From the NCBI GenBank assembly GCA_036510975.1, contig DATCCY010000148.1, forward strand, positions 1 through 43,649: 43,649 nucleotides of DNA, read 5' to 3'. Below are positions 27,041-34,832 of this stretch, piece after piece. The stretch is from Longivirga sp036510975. Lineage in GTDB: Bacteria; Actinomycetota; Actinomycetes; S36-B12; CAIYMF01. Each line of letters begins with the position of its first letter. The stretch's first letter is position 1. The notes below the pieces were generated by a model. That model did not search any database and was not told the origin of the DNA. It saw nothing but the letters and a program-made list of their open reading frames with translations. The translations under genes and the position numbers were made by a program.

Positions 27041-27083
27041 CTGCCGTCGCTGACCACCCGGGGAAGGTGGTCAGAGGCGGCAG
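27041..27083. terminator. Hairpin between convergent EF-G-like and DCC genes
   Basis: Arms 27041-27058 and 27066-27083 pair over 18 positions with two mismatches, including a perfect CTGACCACC/GGTGGTCAG core and a 7-base loop. The right arm covers the stop codon of the DCC gene (27071-27073). It could terminate both transcripts. Confidence 0.7.
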
Positions 27084-27484
27084 GTCGGCGTACCGCCCGG
27101 GAGCCGGTGCCGGTTCGCGGCGACGAGGCCGTAGACGGCGTCCGTCGCCCAGGACGTCATCGGCATCGTGGTGAGCGACCCGACCAGTCCGTACGCGGTG
27201 CCCGTGAGGCCACCGCGGTCACCGCCGCCGCGGCGCAGCAGCGCCCCGACGGCCCGGGCGCCGCTGGCCCGGCTCGTGACCGGAGCGGCGACGTCACCGA
27301 CCCACTGCACCCGCTCCTGGCAGTCGCGCTCGGTCAGCCCCAGCAGCTCGAGGTCGGTGCGCTGGTAGGGGATCGCGGTGAAGGTTTCCGGGAACCGCGT
27401 CTCGAGCCACCGCACGCTCGTGGAGCAGAAGCCGCACTCGCCGTCGTAGAGGAGCACCGGCAGGGACGTCAGCGCGGTGGTCAT
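27071..27484 (-). CDS. DCC family thiol-disulfide oxidoreductase-like protein (DUF393)
   Basis: A 137-residue member of the DCC (DUF393) family, named for the N-terminal D-x-x-C-x-x-C motif, here DGECGFC preceded by VLLYDG. The segment RFPETFTAIPYQ and the later conserved positions fit the family; a thioredoxin-like role is assumed but not proved for it. The middle is Arg/Gly-rich. It lies 39 bases downstream of the HIT gene start region and may be read through from thrS-HIT. Confidence 0.8.
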   Translation of the reverse strand: MTTALTSLPVLLYDGECGFCSTSVRWLETRFPETFTAIPYQRTDLELLGLTERDCQERVQWVGDVAAPVTSRASGARAVGALLRRGGGDRGGLTGTAYGLVGSLTTMPMTSWATDAVYGLVAANRHRLPGGTPTCRL

Positions 27485-27523
27485 GCGGTCAGTCTGGCAC
27501 CGGCCTTACGCGGTCGCGCGCCG

Positions 27524-28033
27524 TCACCAGCCGGCGACGAGGAGGTCGCGCGTGGTGAGCAGCAGCTCGGGCATCGTCTTCGTGCCACCCACGACGGCCA
27601 TGAAGTTCGTGTCGCCGCCCCACCGTGGCACCACGTGCTGGTGCAGGTGTCCGGCGACGCCCGCTCCCGAGATCGCGCCCTGGTTCATCCCGATGTTGAA
27701 GCCCTGCGCCGCGGAGACCGATCGCAGGGTCGCCATCGCGTGCTGCGTGAACGCACCGAGCTCGGAGACCTCGCCGGGGTCCAGCTCCGTGTAGTCGGCC
27801 ACGTGACGGTAGGGGCAGACCATGAGGTGTCCGCTGTTGTAGGGGTAGAGGTTGAGCACGGCGTAGACGAGCCGTCCGCGCGCCACCACCAGGCTGACGT
27901 CACCCTCGAGCGAGGGCGCGGTGCAGAACGGGCACTCCTCCCCCGGTCCCTCGTGGCGCGGCTTGTCCTGACCCTTGATGTAGGCCATCCGGTGCGGCGT
28001 CCACAGCCGGTCCCATGCATCGGCGCCGCTCAT
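27524..28033 (-). CDS. HIT domain protein
   Basis: A 169-residue histidine triad protein, a nucleotidyl hydrolase or transferase family. The triad HLHQHVVPRW is at about residues 128-137. A zinc-site-like ECPFC near the N-terminus and LYPYNSGHLMVCPYRHV match the actinobacterial HIT protein encoded between thrS and pgsA (Rv2613c type), which has Ap4A phosphorylase-like activity in mycobacteria. The ATG at 28033 lies four bases after the thrS stop. The substrate here is inferred from synteny only. Confidence 0.92.
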   Translation of the reverse strand: MSGADAWDRLWTPHRMAYIKGQDKPRHEGPGEECPFCTAPSLEGDVSLVVARGRLVYAVLNLYPYNSGHLMVCPYRHVADYTELDPGEVSELGAFTQHAMATLRSVSAAQGFNIGMNQGAISGAGVAGHLHQHVVPRWGGDTNFMAVVGGTKTMPELLLTTRDLLVAGW

Positions 28034-28037
28034 CGCG

Positions 28038-30041
28038 TCACACCTGCACCCGGCGCTGCACCGCGTCGAGGATCTCCGCGATCGCCTCGCCCACCGGGAC
28101 GCCGTTCTTCTGCGTCCCGTCCCGGTATCGGAAGGACACCGCGCCCGCGGCGACGTCCTCGTCCCCGGCGATCAGCATGAACGGGACCTTCTGCTTCTGT
28201 GCGTTGCGGATCTTCTTCTGCATCCGGTCGTCGCCGGCGTCGACCTCGACCCGGATGCCGGCGGCCCGCAGCTGAAGTGCGACGTCCTGGAGGTAGTCGA
28301 CGTGTCCGTCGGTGATCGGGATGCCGACCACCTGCACCGGCGCGAGCCACGCGGGGAACGCGCCGGCGTAGTGCTCGAGCAGGACCGCGAAGAAGCGCTC
28401 GATCGAGCCGAACAGCGCGCGGTGGATCATCACCGGCCGCTGGCGCGAGCCGTCGGCGGCGGTGTACTCGAGTCCGAACCGCTCCGGCAGGTTGAAGTCC
28501 ACCTGGATGGTCGACATCTGCCAGGTCCGTCCGATCGCGTCGCGTGCCTGCACCGAGATCTTCGGCCCGTAGAACGCCGCGCCGCCGGGGTCCATCACGA
28601 GCTCGAGGCTCTGGCGCTCGGCGGCCTCGCGCAACGTCGCGGTCGCGCGCTCCCAGTCGTCGTCGGAGCCGACGAACTTCACCGGGTCCTTTGTCGACAG
28701 CTCGAGGTAGAAGTCGTCGAGGCCGTAGTCGCGGAGCAGGTCGAGGACGAAGGTGAGCAGCGAGTCGAGCTCGTCGGGCATCTGCTCGACCGTGCAGTAG
28801 ATGTGCGCGTCGTCCTGCGTGAAGCCGCGGGCCCGGGTCAGTCCCTGGATCACGCCCGACTTCTCGTAGCGGTACACGGTCCCGAACTCGAAGAGCCGCA
28901 GCGGCAGCTCGCGGTAGGACCGTCCCCGGGCGTCGAAGATGAGGTTGTGCATGGGGCAGTTCATCGGCTTCATGTAGTACTTCTGCGGCGCCCGGCGCAG
29001 CTCGCCGTCCTCGCCGTACTCCGCATCGAGCTCCATGGGCGGGTACATGCCCTCGGAGTACCAGTCGAGGTGACCGGAGATCTCGTAGAGCGTGGACTTG
29101 GTGAGGTGCGGGGTGTTGACGAACTCGTAGCCCCCCTCCTCGTGGCGCTTGCGGGAGTAGTCCTCCATCGCGCGGCGTACCACGCCGCCCTTGGGGTGGA
29201 ACACCGCGAGGCCGGAGCCGATCTCCTCCGGGAAGCTGAACAGGTCGAGCTCCTGGCCGAGTCGACGGTGGTCGCGCTTCTCGGCCTCCTCGAGGAACGC
29301 GAGGTGCGCCTTCAGCGCGTCGCGGCTCTCCCAGGCAGTGCCGTAGATGCGCTGCAGCATCGGGTTCTTCTCGCTGCCCCGCCAGTACGCCGCCGCGGAG
29401 CGCATCAGCTTGAACGCCGGGATGACGCGCGTGGCGGGAACGTGCGGCCCCCGGCACAGGTCGCACCAGGCCCGCTCGCCGGTCTTCGCATCGAGGTTGT
29501 CGTAGATCGTCAGCTCGGTGCCGCCGACCTCCATGACGTCGCCGAGCGCGTCGGACGACCCGCCCTTCAGCCCGATGAGCTCGAGCTTGTACGGCTCGTG
29601 GGCCAGCTCGGCGCGGGCCGCCTCCTCGGTCACGACGCGGCGGGAGAACCGCTGGTTGGACTTGATGATCTCCTGCATCCGCTTCTCGAGGGCGGCGAGA
29701 TCGTCGGGCGTGAAGGGGCGCTCGACGTCGAAGTCGTAGTAGAACCCGTCACGGATCGGCGGACCGATGCCGAGCTTGGCCTCGGGGAACAGCTGCTGCA
29801 CGGCCTGGGCGAGCACGTGGGCGGTCGAGTGGCGCAGCACGGACCTGCCGTCCTCGGTGTCCGCTGCGACGGGCTCGAGCGTGTCGCCCTCGGAGACGGC
29901 GTAGGACAGGTCCTTGAGCTCGCCCGCGACCCGCGCGACGACGACGGACCGGTCCGGGAACAGCTGCGCCCCGGTCGTGCCGTCGGCGACCGTCCGCTCC
30001 TCGAGGCTGCCGTCGGGCTGGCGGACGGTGATCTGGGGCAC
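28038..30041 (-). CDS. thrS: Threonyl-tRNA synthetase
   Basis: A 667-residue class II synthetase. Domains: TGS (about 1-65), editing domain with HSTAHVLAQAV carrying the HxxxH site, catalytic core with the zinc Cys in MKPMNCPMHNLIF and motif 2 region QGLTRARGFTQDDAHIYC, and a C-terminal anticodon-binding domain from about 560. Of the possible starts I chose GTG 30041 (VPQITVRQPDG) since GGAG lies six bases upstream; the open frame continues to 30320 without family similarity. The 140-base upstream gap shows no T-box-like structure that I could recognise. Confidence 0.96.
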   Translation of the reverse strand: MPQITVRQPDGSLEERTVADGTTGAQLFPDRSVVVARVAGELKDLSYAVSEGDTLEPVAADTEDGRSVLRHSTAHVLAQAVQQLFPEAKLGIGPPIRDGFYYDFDVERPFTPDDLAALEKRMQEIIKSNQRFSRRVVTEEAARAELAHEPYKLELIGLKGGSSDALGDVMEVGGTELTIYDNLDAKTGERAWCDLCRGPHVPATRVIPAFKLMRSAAAYWRGSEKNPMLQRIYGTAWESRDALKAHLAFLEEAEKRDHRRLGQELDLFSFPEEIGSGLAVFHPKGGVVRRAMEDYSRKRHEEGGYEFVNTPHLTKSTLYEISGHLDWYSEGMYPPMELDAEYGEDGELRRAPQKYYMKPMNCPMHNLIFDARGRSYRELPLRLFEFGTVYRYEKSGVIQGLTRARGFTQDDAHIYCTVEQMPDELDSLLTFVLDLLRDYGLDDFYLELSTKDPVKFVGSDDDWERATATLREAAERQSLELVMDPGGAAFYGPKISVQARDAIGRTWQMSTIQVDFNLPERFGLEYTAADGSRQRPVMIHRALFGSIERFFAVLLEHYAGAFPAWLAPVQVVGIPITDGHVDYLQDVALQLRAAGIRVEVDAGDDRMQKKIRNAQKQKVPFMLIAGDEDVAAGAVSFRYRDGTQKNGVPVGEAIAEILDAVQRRVQV

Positions 30042-30181
30042 GTCGACTCCAACTGCTCGGCGGGACGACCGTGACGAGGGGCCGGCCGCAGGGGACCCGA
30101 CGGGTACGAGGCGTCGGGCTCGGGCAGGCCGAGCGTACCGGTGGCAGGTTGACGGGCGCCGTCGGGAAACCGACCGGCACG

Positions 30182-31432
30182 TCACACGACGCGGAACCCC
30201 AGGCGGTAGAGCTGCCCGGAGAGCGTCACGGCGTAGAGCTCGCGGTCGTCCTGCAGCCCGAAGCCGGAGACGCCGCTCAGCGGGGTGGGTACGCCGAGGA
30301 CGCCGCTGCGCAGCGGCCACACGCGACCGGTCACGTAGTCGCCCAGGACGTAGGTGCCCTCGGCCGCGGGGAAGGTCGCGCCGCGATAGACGTAGCCGCC
30401 GATCAGCGCCTCGGCCGCACGCGCCGACGGGCAGCCGGGGACGCTGTCGGGGTGGCAGAGCTCGACGACCGGTGAGGTGTAGGCGACGCCCGGCTTGCAG
30501 CGGCTCGCGTTGAAGATGTGCTTGCCCTCACGGCAGGACCACCCGAGGTTGCGGCGCGCGCCGGTCCCCGCGGGGATGAGGTCGACCTCCTCGTAGGCGT
30601 CCTGCCCGACGTCGCCGATCCACTGCGCGCCGTTGGTGTCGAACGACCAGCGCCACGGGTTGCGCAGCCCGGACATCCAGATCTCATGGCGCGCCGTCGC
30701 GGAGGCGACGTAGGGGTTCGTGGCCGGGACGCAGTACAGGTGTCCGCTGCAGCGCACGTCGATGCGCAGCATCTTGCCGAGCAGGTAGTGCAGGTTCTGG
30801 CCGTTCCCCGCCGGATCTCCGCCGCCGCCGCCGTCGCCGGTCCCGAGGTACAGGTAGCCGTCGGGGCCGAATGCGATGTCACCGCCGTTGTGGTTCTCTG
30901 CGCCCGGGTGCGGCACGACGAGGACTGTGCGCCGCGACGACGCGAGCACCGCCCCCGCGGTCGCGCTCGCGGCGGTGAAGCGGGCGAGCACCAGCGCGCC
31001 GTCTGCTCTGGTGTAGGTCACCCAGAGCAGGTGCGACGTCGCGAAGTCCGGGGCGAAGGCGAGGCCCAGCAGACCCCGCTCGCCGCCGCTGGCCACGATG
31101 CTCCTGATGTCCAGGAAGGTCCCGGTCACCTTGCGTCCCACGACGCTCCGCACCCGGCCGGCCTGCTCCACGACGAACAGACGGCTCGTCCCGTCCGCGG
31201 CCGACCTCACCAGCACCGGGCTGACAAGCCCGGAGAGCACGAGCGACGGCACGACTCGCAGACGCGACACCGGGGCGGGGGCAACCGCCGCCGGCGTCGA
31301 GATCACGGCCCCGGCACGCGACGAGGTCGACGGCTGCCTGGCGACGGCGGACGGGGCGGTCACGGCGACGGACGCGAGGACCGCCGCGAGGACCGCCACG
31401 GGGATCGCACGCACTCGGTGGGGACGGGACAT
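30182..31432 (-). CDS. Secreted PQQ-type sugar dehydrogenase-like beta-propeller protein
   Basis: A 416-residue exported protein of the glucose/sorbosone dehydrogenase family. A Sec signal peptide covers about residues 1-32 with a likely cut at AVA. The family motifs are GERGLLGLAFAPDF, ENHNGGDIAFGPDGYLYLGTGDGG, SGLRNPWRWSFD and IGDVGQDAYEEVD. Soluble members oxidise aldoses with PQQ and calcium; many actinobacterial members have no known substrate. ATG 31432 has GGAGG upstream. The frame is open to 31765, but that part covers the tRNA and is not coding. Confidence 0.85.
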   Translation of the reverse strand: MSRPHRVRAIPVAVLAAVLASVAVTAPSAVARQPSTSSRAGAVISTPAAVAPAPVSRLRVVPSLVLSGLVSPVLVRSAADGTSRLFVVEQAGRVRSVVGRKVTGTFLDIRSIVASGGERGLLGLAFAPDFATSHLLWVTYTRADGALVLARFTAASATAGAVLASSRRTVLVVPHPGAENHNGGDIAFGPDGYLYLGTGDGGGGGDPAGNGQNLHYLLGKMLRIDVRCSGHLYCVPATNPYVASATARHEIWMSGLRNPWRWSFDTNGAQWIGDVGQDAYEEVDLIPAGTGARRNLGWSCREGKHIFNASRCKPGVAYTSPVVELCHPDSVPGCPSARAAEALIGGYVYRGATFPAAEGTYVLGDYVTGRVWPLRSGVLGVPTPLSGVSGFGLQDDRELYAVTLSGQLYRLGFRVV

Positions 31433-31502
31433 GGGGCACCTCCACGGGGACCGTAGCCGGGATGGCGCCGCCACGGCAGGACCGGGCGGGTGCGACCTGG
31501 AC

Positions 31503-31542
31503 ACGACACGAGCCCCTCGCCACAGCGAGGGGCTCGTGTCGT
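31503..31542 (-). terminator. Strong hairpin downstream of tRNA-Val
   Basis: Arms 31503-31520 and 31525-31542 pair perfectly over 18 bases (ACGACACGAGCCCCTCGC and its complement) around a 4-base loop. It starts four bases beyond the tRNA-Val 3' end on the minus strand. No U-tract follows. It likely terminates or protects the tRNA transcript. Confidence 0.8.
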
Positions 31543-31546
31543 CGGT

Positions 31547-31617
31547 GGGCGTTACTGGGTTCGAACCAGTGACCTCTTCGGTGTGAACGAAGCGCGCTAC
31601 CACTGCGCCAAACGCCC
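31547..31617 (-). tRNA. tRNA-Val (CAC)
   Basis: A 71-base cloverleaf on the minus strand. The acceptor stem is GGGCGTT/AACGCCC, the anticodon stem CTTCG/CGAAG encloses loop TTCACAC, giving anticodon CAC for GUG codons, and the T arm is ACTGG-TTCGAAC-CCAGT. The D loop is short (7 bases). CCA is not encoded: the next bases are ACCG. Confidence 0.95.
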
Positions 31618-31629
31618 GGTGCGGCGGCG

Positions 31630-31635
31630 ACTCTA
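31630..31635 (-). promoter_or_regulatory. Candidate -10 element for tRNA-Val
   Basis: On the minus strand TAGAGT ends 12 bases before the tRNA 5' end, a good TANNNT match at a suitable distance for a short leader. No convincing -35 precedes it. Confidence 0.35.
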
Positions 31636-31791
31636 CCAAAGGCCCCGGACCGGCCCGAACCGGCCGAGGGGACGCGCGGATCACCCACCGGCCTCCGATG
31701 TGCCGTGACTCACATGCCGGCCGCGCATGAGACCGCGACGTGCCGGGGACAACCTTCGCGCACACCCCGTGCCACCCCGAAGGAGAGCGTC

Positions 31792-32214
31792 ATGTCGTCC
31801 GTCAGCACCGGTCTCACGCTGCGTCTCGTGCTCGGCGGGGACGCCGAGATCCTGGTGCCGGCCACGCTGGTGTACGACTCGCTGCACCCCTTCGCCGTCT
31901 CCGCCGTCTTCCACACCTCGGAGGGCGACGTGACCTGGGTCTTCGGTCGCGACCTCCTCGAGGACGGTCTGCGTGGCCCGGTGGGCCAGGGCGACGTCGC
32001 CGTCTGGCCGTCGCACCGCGAGGGTCGCCAGCTCGTGTGCATCTCGCTCGCGAGTCCCTCCGGCAGCGCTCTTCTCGAGGCCGAGGCTCGCGATGTCTCG
32101 GCCTTCCTCGACGCGTCCTTCACCATCGTGCCGATAGGCACGGAGATGGACGTCATGGACCTCGACGCCGAGCTGGCCGAGCTGCTCGGCGACGGCCGCT
32201 CGACCCACCTCTGA
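31792..32214 (+). CDS. SsgA-like (SsgB-type) cell division/sporulation regulator
   Basis: A 140-residue SsgA-like protein. SsgB has about 137 residues in Streptomyces. Features of the family are LTLRLVLGGDAEILVPATLVYD, the conserved YDSLHPFAVSAVFHT, VTWVFGRDLLEDGL and GDVAVWPS. SsgB recruits FtsZ to division sites during sporulation in Streptomyces; in non-sporulating actinomycetes its job is unclear. The ATG at 31792 has AAGGAG six bases upstream. It stands alone, divergent from tRNA-Val, followed by the DsbA-like gene after 53 bases. Confidence 0.88.
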   Translation: MSSVSTGLTLRLVLGGDAEILVPATLVYDSLHPFAVSAVFHTSEGDVTWVFGRDLLEDGLRGPVGQGDVAVWPSHREGRQLVCISLASPSGSALLEAEARDVSAFLDASFTIVPIGTEMDVMDLDAELAELLGDGRSTHL

Positions 32215-32267
32215 GCTTCTCCGCCGGCCGCGCGGGCGTCGCTGACCCGCGGTGGCAGGATGCGCGC

Positions 32268-32804
32268 ATGGCTGTCGTGACCCTCGCCGAGGTCGACTCA
32301 CCCGATCCGCGTCGCACCACCGACGGCGGCGTCGTGCTCGACCTGTGGTGCGATCTCGCCTCCGCCCACTGCGCCGAGGCCATCGAGCTGCTCGACGAAC
32401 TGAGGGACCGTTTCGGCGACGCGCTCGTGGTCCGGCTGCGGCACTTCCCGCTCACCGACCACGTGTGGGCCGTGGCGGCCGCGCAGTGCCAGTGCGCCGC
32501 TGCGGCGCAGGGGCAGGGTGAGGCCTTCACCGCCCTGGCACTGGCGACACTGGACGACATCGAAGGACCCGCCGACTACGTCGACCTCGCCGAGCACCTC
32601 GGCCTCGACGAGGAGGCCGTGGCGGTCGCCCTCTTCGAGGGCACCTACGCGAAGCAGGTGCGCGACGACCACGACGCCGGCCGCGACCTCGGCGTCCGGG
32701 GCGCTCCCACGTTCGTGGTCGACGGGCTTCTCGTGGACGGCAGCGACACGCTGGACGGCGCGCGCGATGCCCTCCTCACCCGAATCGGGCTCGCGCTCGC
32801 CTGA
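32268..32804 (+). CDS. DsbA-like thioredoxin-fold protein with altered active site
   Basis: A 178-residue protein with a DsbA/FrnE-type thioredoxin fold: an opening beta strand VVLDLWCDL, a helical insertion (about 65-135), and the cis-Pro segment VRGAPTFVVDG with Pro147. Where the family has C-P-x-C the sequence is SAHC (32-35): Ser32 replaces the first, nucleophilic cysteine while Cys35 remains. Cys28 lies four residues earlier and a CxC sits at 74-76. No signal peptide is evident, so it is probably cytoplasmic. A classical disulfide oxidase activity is doubtful; a glutathione-transferase-like or chaperone role is possible. Confidence 0.75.
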   Translation: MAVVTLAEVDSPDPRRTTDGGVVLDLWCDLASAHCAEAIELLDELRDRFGDALVVRLRHFPLTDHVWAVAAAQCQCAAAAQGQGEAFTALALATLDDIEGPADYVDLAEHLGLDEEAVAVALFEGTYAKQVRDDHDAGRDLGVRGAPTFVVDGLLVDGSDTLDGARDALLTRIGLALA

Positions 32805-32939
32805 GCCTCCGGCGCATGGTCCGTCCCGTGTCGGCGGAGTCCGCCCCTCCGGTCGGCCGACTTGCACGGCGGTGCGTCTCGATGTCCGCAATCCGTTGCA
32901 GCACAGGCACAGTAACCGCTCACGGGTCTTGACACGCCT

Positions 32940-32955
32940 AGTAACTGGTGTTCGA
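32940..32955 (+). promoter_or_regulatory. SOS-like (LexA) half-conserved box before DUF222 remnant
   Basis: AGTAACTGGTGTTCGA keeps AAC-N4-GTTCGA of the actinobacterial LexA consensus; the outer left bases have drifted. It ends nine bases before the ATG at 32965. A TTGACA at 32929-32934 sits just upstream as a possible -35. DUF222 genes are often LexA controlled. Confidence 0.5.
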
Positions 32956-32964
32956 AATGGTCCC

Positions 32965-33545
32965 ATGCCCGAGCACCCCGACGTCGACCCGCGGACTCCG
33001 TCCGACGGTGGCCTCGGCTGGGACGGGCTGCCGATCTGGGCGACCGCGGAGGAGATGGCGTTCGCCGCCTCGCTGGTGGAGCTGGACCGGGCCGATCGTG
33101 AGGCCGGTCTGTTCGACCATGCGGGCTTCGCTGAGTCGGCTCCGTGGGACGAGGCGGTGGTGAGCGACAACGAGCTGGTGTCGTCGCTGGTCGTGGCGTG
33201 CACGAAGCCGACCTGATGCTGCTCGCCTCGATCGACCCGCGGGACCTGTCGGAGAACCTCGTGCACGTTGACTACCAGCGGGCGCTCGACCGGATCAGCG
33301 CGCGGGTCGCATCGATGCGGCACGACGCGGTGGTCGGGCCCACGTTGAGCGAGGCCTACCTCCCCGAGGTGGCGTCGGAGCACGAGATCTCGGTGGCGCG
33401 GCGCACGTCGCGGTTTGCGGCGGGGAAGGCGATCGAGGTCGCCCGCGCCCTGGCCACGACGTTCCCGGGGTTCGAGGCGGCGTTGCGCGTCGGGGAGGTC
33501 AGCGACGTGCTCTGCTCGATGCTGGTCGAGAAGACAAGGAGCCGG
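32965..33545 (+). pseudogene. DUF222 (13E12 repeat) HNH endonuclease family remnant, frameshifted and truncated
   Basis: The first frame from ATG 32965 encodes EEMAFAASLVELDRADREAG and stops at 33216. Around 33196-33200 the family-like reading moves to another frame, continuing as HEADLMLLASIDPRDL, then DUF222-typical ASEHEISVARRTSRFAAGKA, AIEVARALATTFPGFEAAL and GEVSDVLCSMLVEKT. Similarity ends at about 33540, just before the antiporter stop at 33570, so the C-terminal HNH nuclease part is gone. One indel plus a 3' deletion explains this. An SOS-like box still precedes it. Confidence 0.7.
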
Positions 33546-33569
33546 CGACACCTGCGCCGGTGCAACCGG

Positions 33570-34832
33570 TCAGGCGTCCGACGACCCGGCCGACTCCGGT
33601 TCGACCGGGTGGCGTGCCGAGTACCAGTCGGCGAGCGGCCCGGCCGAGAGACCGTGCGCCAGCGCCGACATCGCCACGGTGGTCGCGACGACGGTGAGGA
33701 CGAAGCTGCCGTCGCTGCCGCCGATCGCGTCCGCCGCGAGGATGGCGAAGATGATCGACGCGAGGCCCCGGGGACCGAGCCAGCCCACGAGCAGCACGAC
33801 GTCGCGCGGCAGGTGCAGACCGAGCGCCGAGATCGCGACCGGCAGCATACGGAGCACCGTCAGGGACAGCGCTGCATACCCGATCGCCATCACCAGGTGG
33901 TCGGCGCCGAGCGTGCCCAGGACGCTCTCGCCGAACACGAACCAGACCGCGAACCCGAGCAGCTCGGCCGTGCGGTGGGTGAATCCGAGGAGGGCCGCGT
34001 TCTCCTGCTCGTGTGAGGCCCGATTCCCTCCTGCGGACGTCGCTCCCCCGCGACGGCGTGTGACCGAGCCGAACCCCACTCCGCACACGAATGCGGCGAC
34101 GAAGCCGTTCCCGCCGAGCTCGACCACCAGCAGGTAGGTGCCGATGGCGACCACCACGGGCGCGATCGGCACCAGCGCCGGAGCGGCCCACTCGCGCTCG
34201 CGCGCGACCAGCAGCACGAGTGCAGCAGCGGCGCCGACGAGGTAGCCGACGGCGGTCCCGAGCAGGATCGCGACGACCGCCGACACGAACGGCCGGTCCG
34301 CGACACCCTCCACGGTCGCTGCCGCGATGGCGATGCAGAAGGACACGATCGGCGTGACGAGGCCGTCGTTCAGACCGCTCTCGACGTTGATCACCTGGCG
34401 CAGCCTCAACGGGATGCGCTCGTTCTCGATGATGGAGACCCCGAGTGCCGCGTCGGTCGGCGCGAGCGCCGCCCCGATCACCGCCACGAGCCAGATGTCG
34501 TGACCAGGGAACATGAGCGCCGCCACGACCGTGCCCAGCACGATGGTCAGCGGCAGCCCGATCCCGAGCAGCCGCATTGGGTACTGCCACGACGTCCGGA
34601 ACCAGCGGACCGCGATCGCGGACGCGTCGACGAACAGGACCACGGCCAGCGTCACCTCGATGAGCAGCCGCAGGCTCTCGGCATCGAGGTTCCCCACCGT
34701 GTGCAGCACCTTGCCGGCGACGAAGCCGGCGACCATGAGCACGATCGGCGCGGTGACGCTCCACCCTTCGAGGCGGCGCGAGAGCAGGATCCACCCGAGA
34801 ACGGTGACGACGAACGCGAGCACGCTGATCAC
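33570..34832 (-). CDS. Cation:proton antiporter, CPA1/NhaP-like
   Basis: A 420-residue polytopic membrane protein with about 11-12 hydrophobic helices, exchanging Na+ or K+ for protons. The ion-site motif is ALAPTDAALG and the CPA1 hallmark is INVESGLNDG, followed by the long helical C-terminal half with VGWLGPRGLASIIFA. A short charged loop (about 275-300, TRRRGGATSAGGNRASHEQ) separates the halves. The GTG at 34832 overlaps the pabC stop (GTGA), so this transporter is translationally coupled to folate-pathway genes, an odd pairing. The ion is not deducible. Confidence 0.88.
   Translation of the reverse strand: MISVLAFVVTVLGWILLSRRLEGWSVTAPIVLMVAGFVAGKVLHTVGNLDAESLRLLIEVTLAVVLFVDASAIAVRWFRTSWQYPMRLLGIGLPLTIVLGTVVAALMFPGHDIWLVAVIGAALAPTDAALGVSIIENERIPLRLRQVINVESGLNDGLVTPIVSFCIAIAAATVEGVADRPFVSAVVAILLGTAVGYLVGAAAALVLLVAREREWAAPALVPIAPVVVAIGTYLLVVELGGNGFVAAFVCGVGFGSVTRRRGGATSAGGNRASHEQENAALLGFTHRTAELLGFAVWFVFGESVLGTLGADHLVMAIGYAALSLTVLRMLPVAISALGLHLPRDVVLLVGWLGPRGLASIIFAILAADAIGGSDGSFVLTVVATTVAMSALAHGLSAGPLADWYSARHPVEPESAGSSDA

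Noticed and set aside
30042..30181. T-box or other riboswitch ahead of thrS
   Set aside because: No T-box sequence, specifier loop or long leader was recognisable; Shine-Dalgarno and GTG are close together.
32965..33545. Programmed frameshift in the DUF222 gene
   Set aside because: No slippery heptamer is visible at the junction and the HNH domain is missing as well, so decay is simpler.
33144..34016. Single 290-codon plus-strand gene covering the DUF222 fragment and beyond
   Set aside because: Only the first part resembles DUF222; after about 33545 the frame is antisense to the antiporter.
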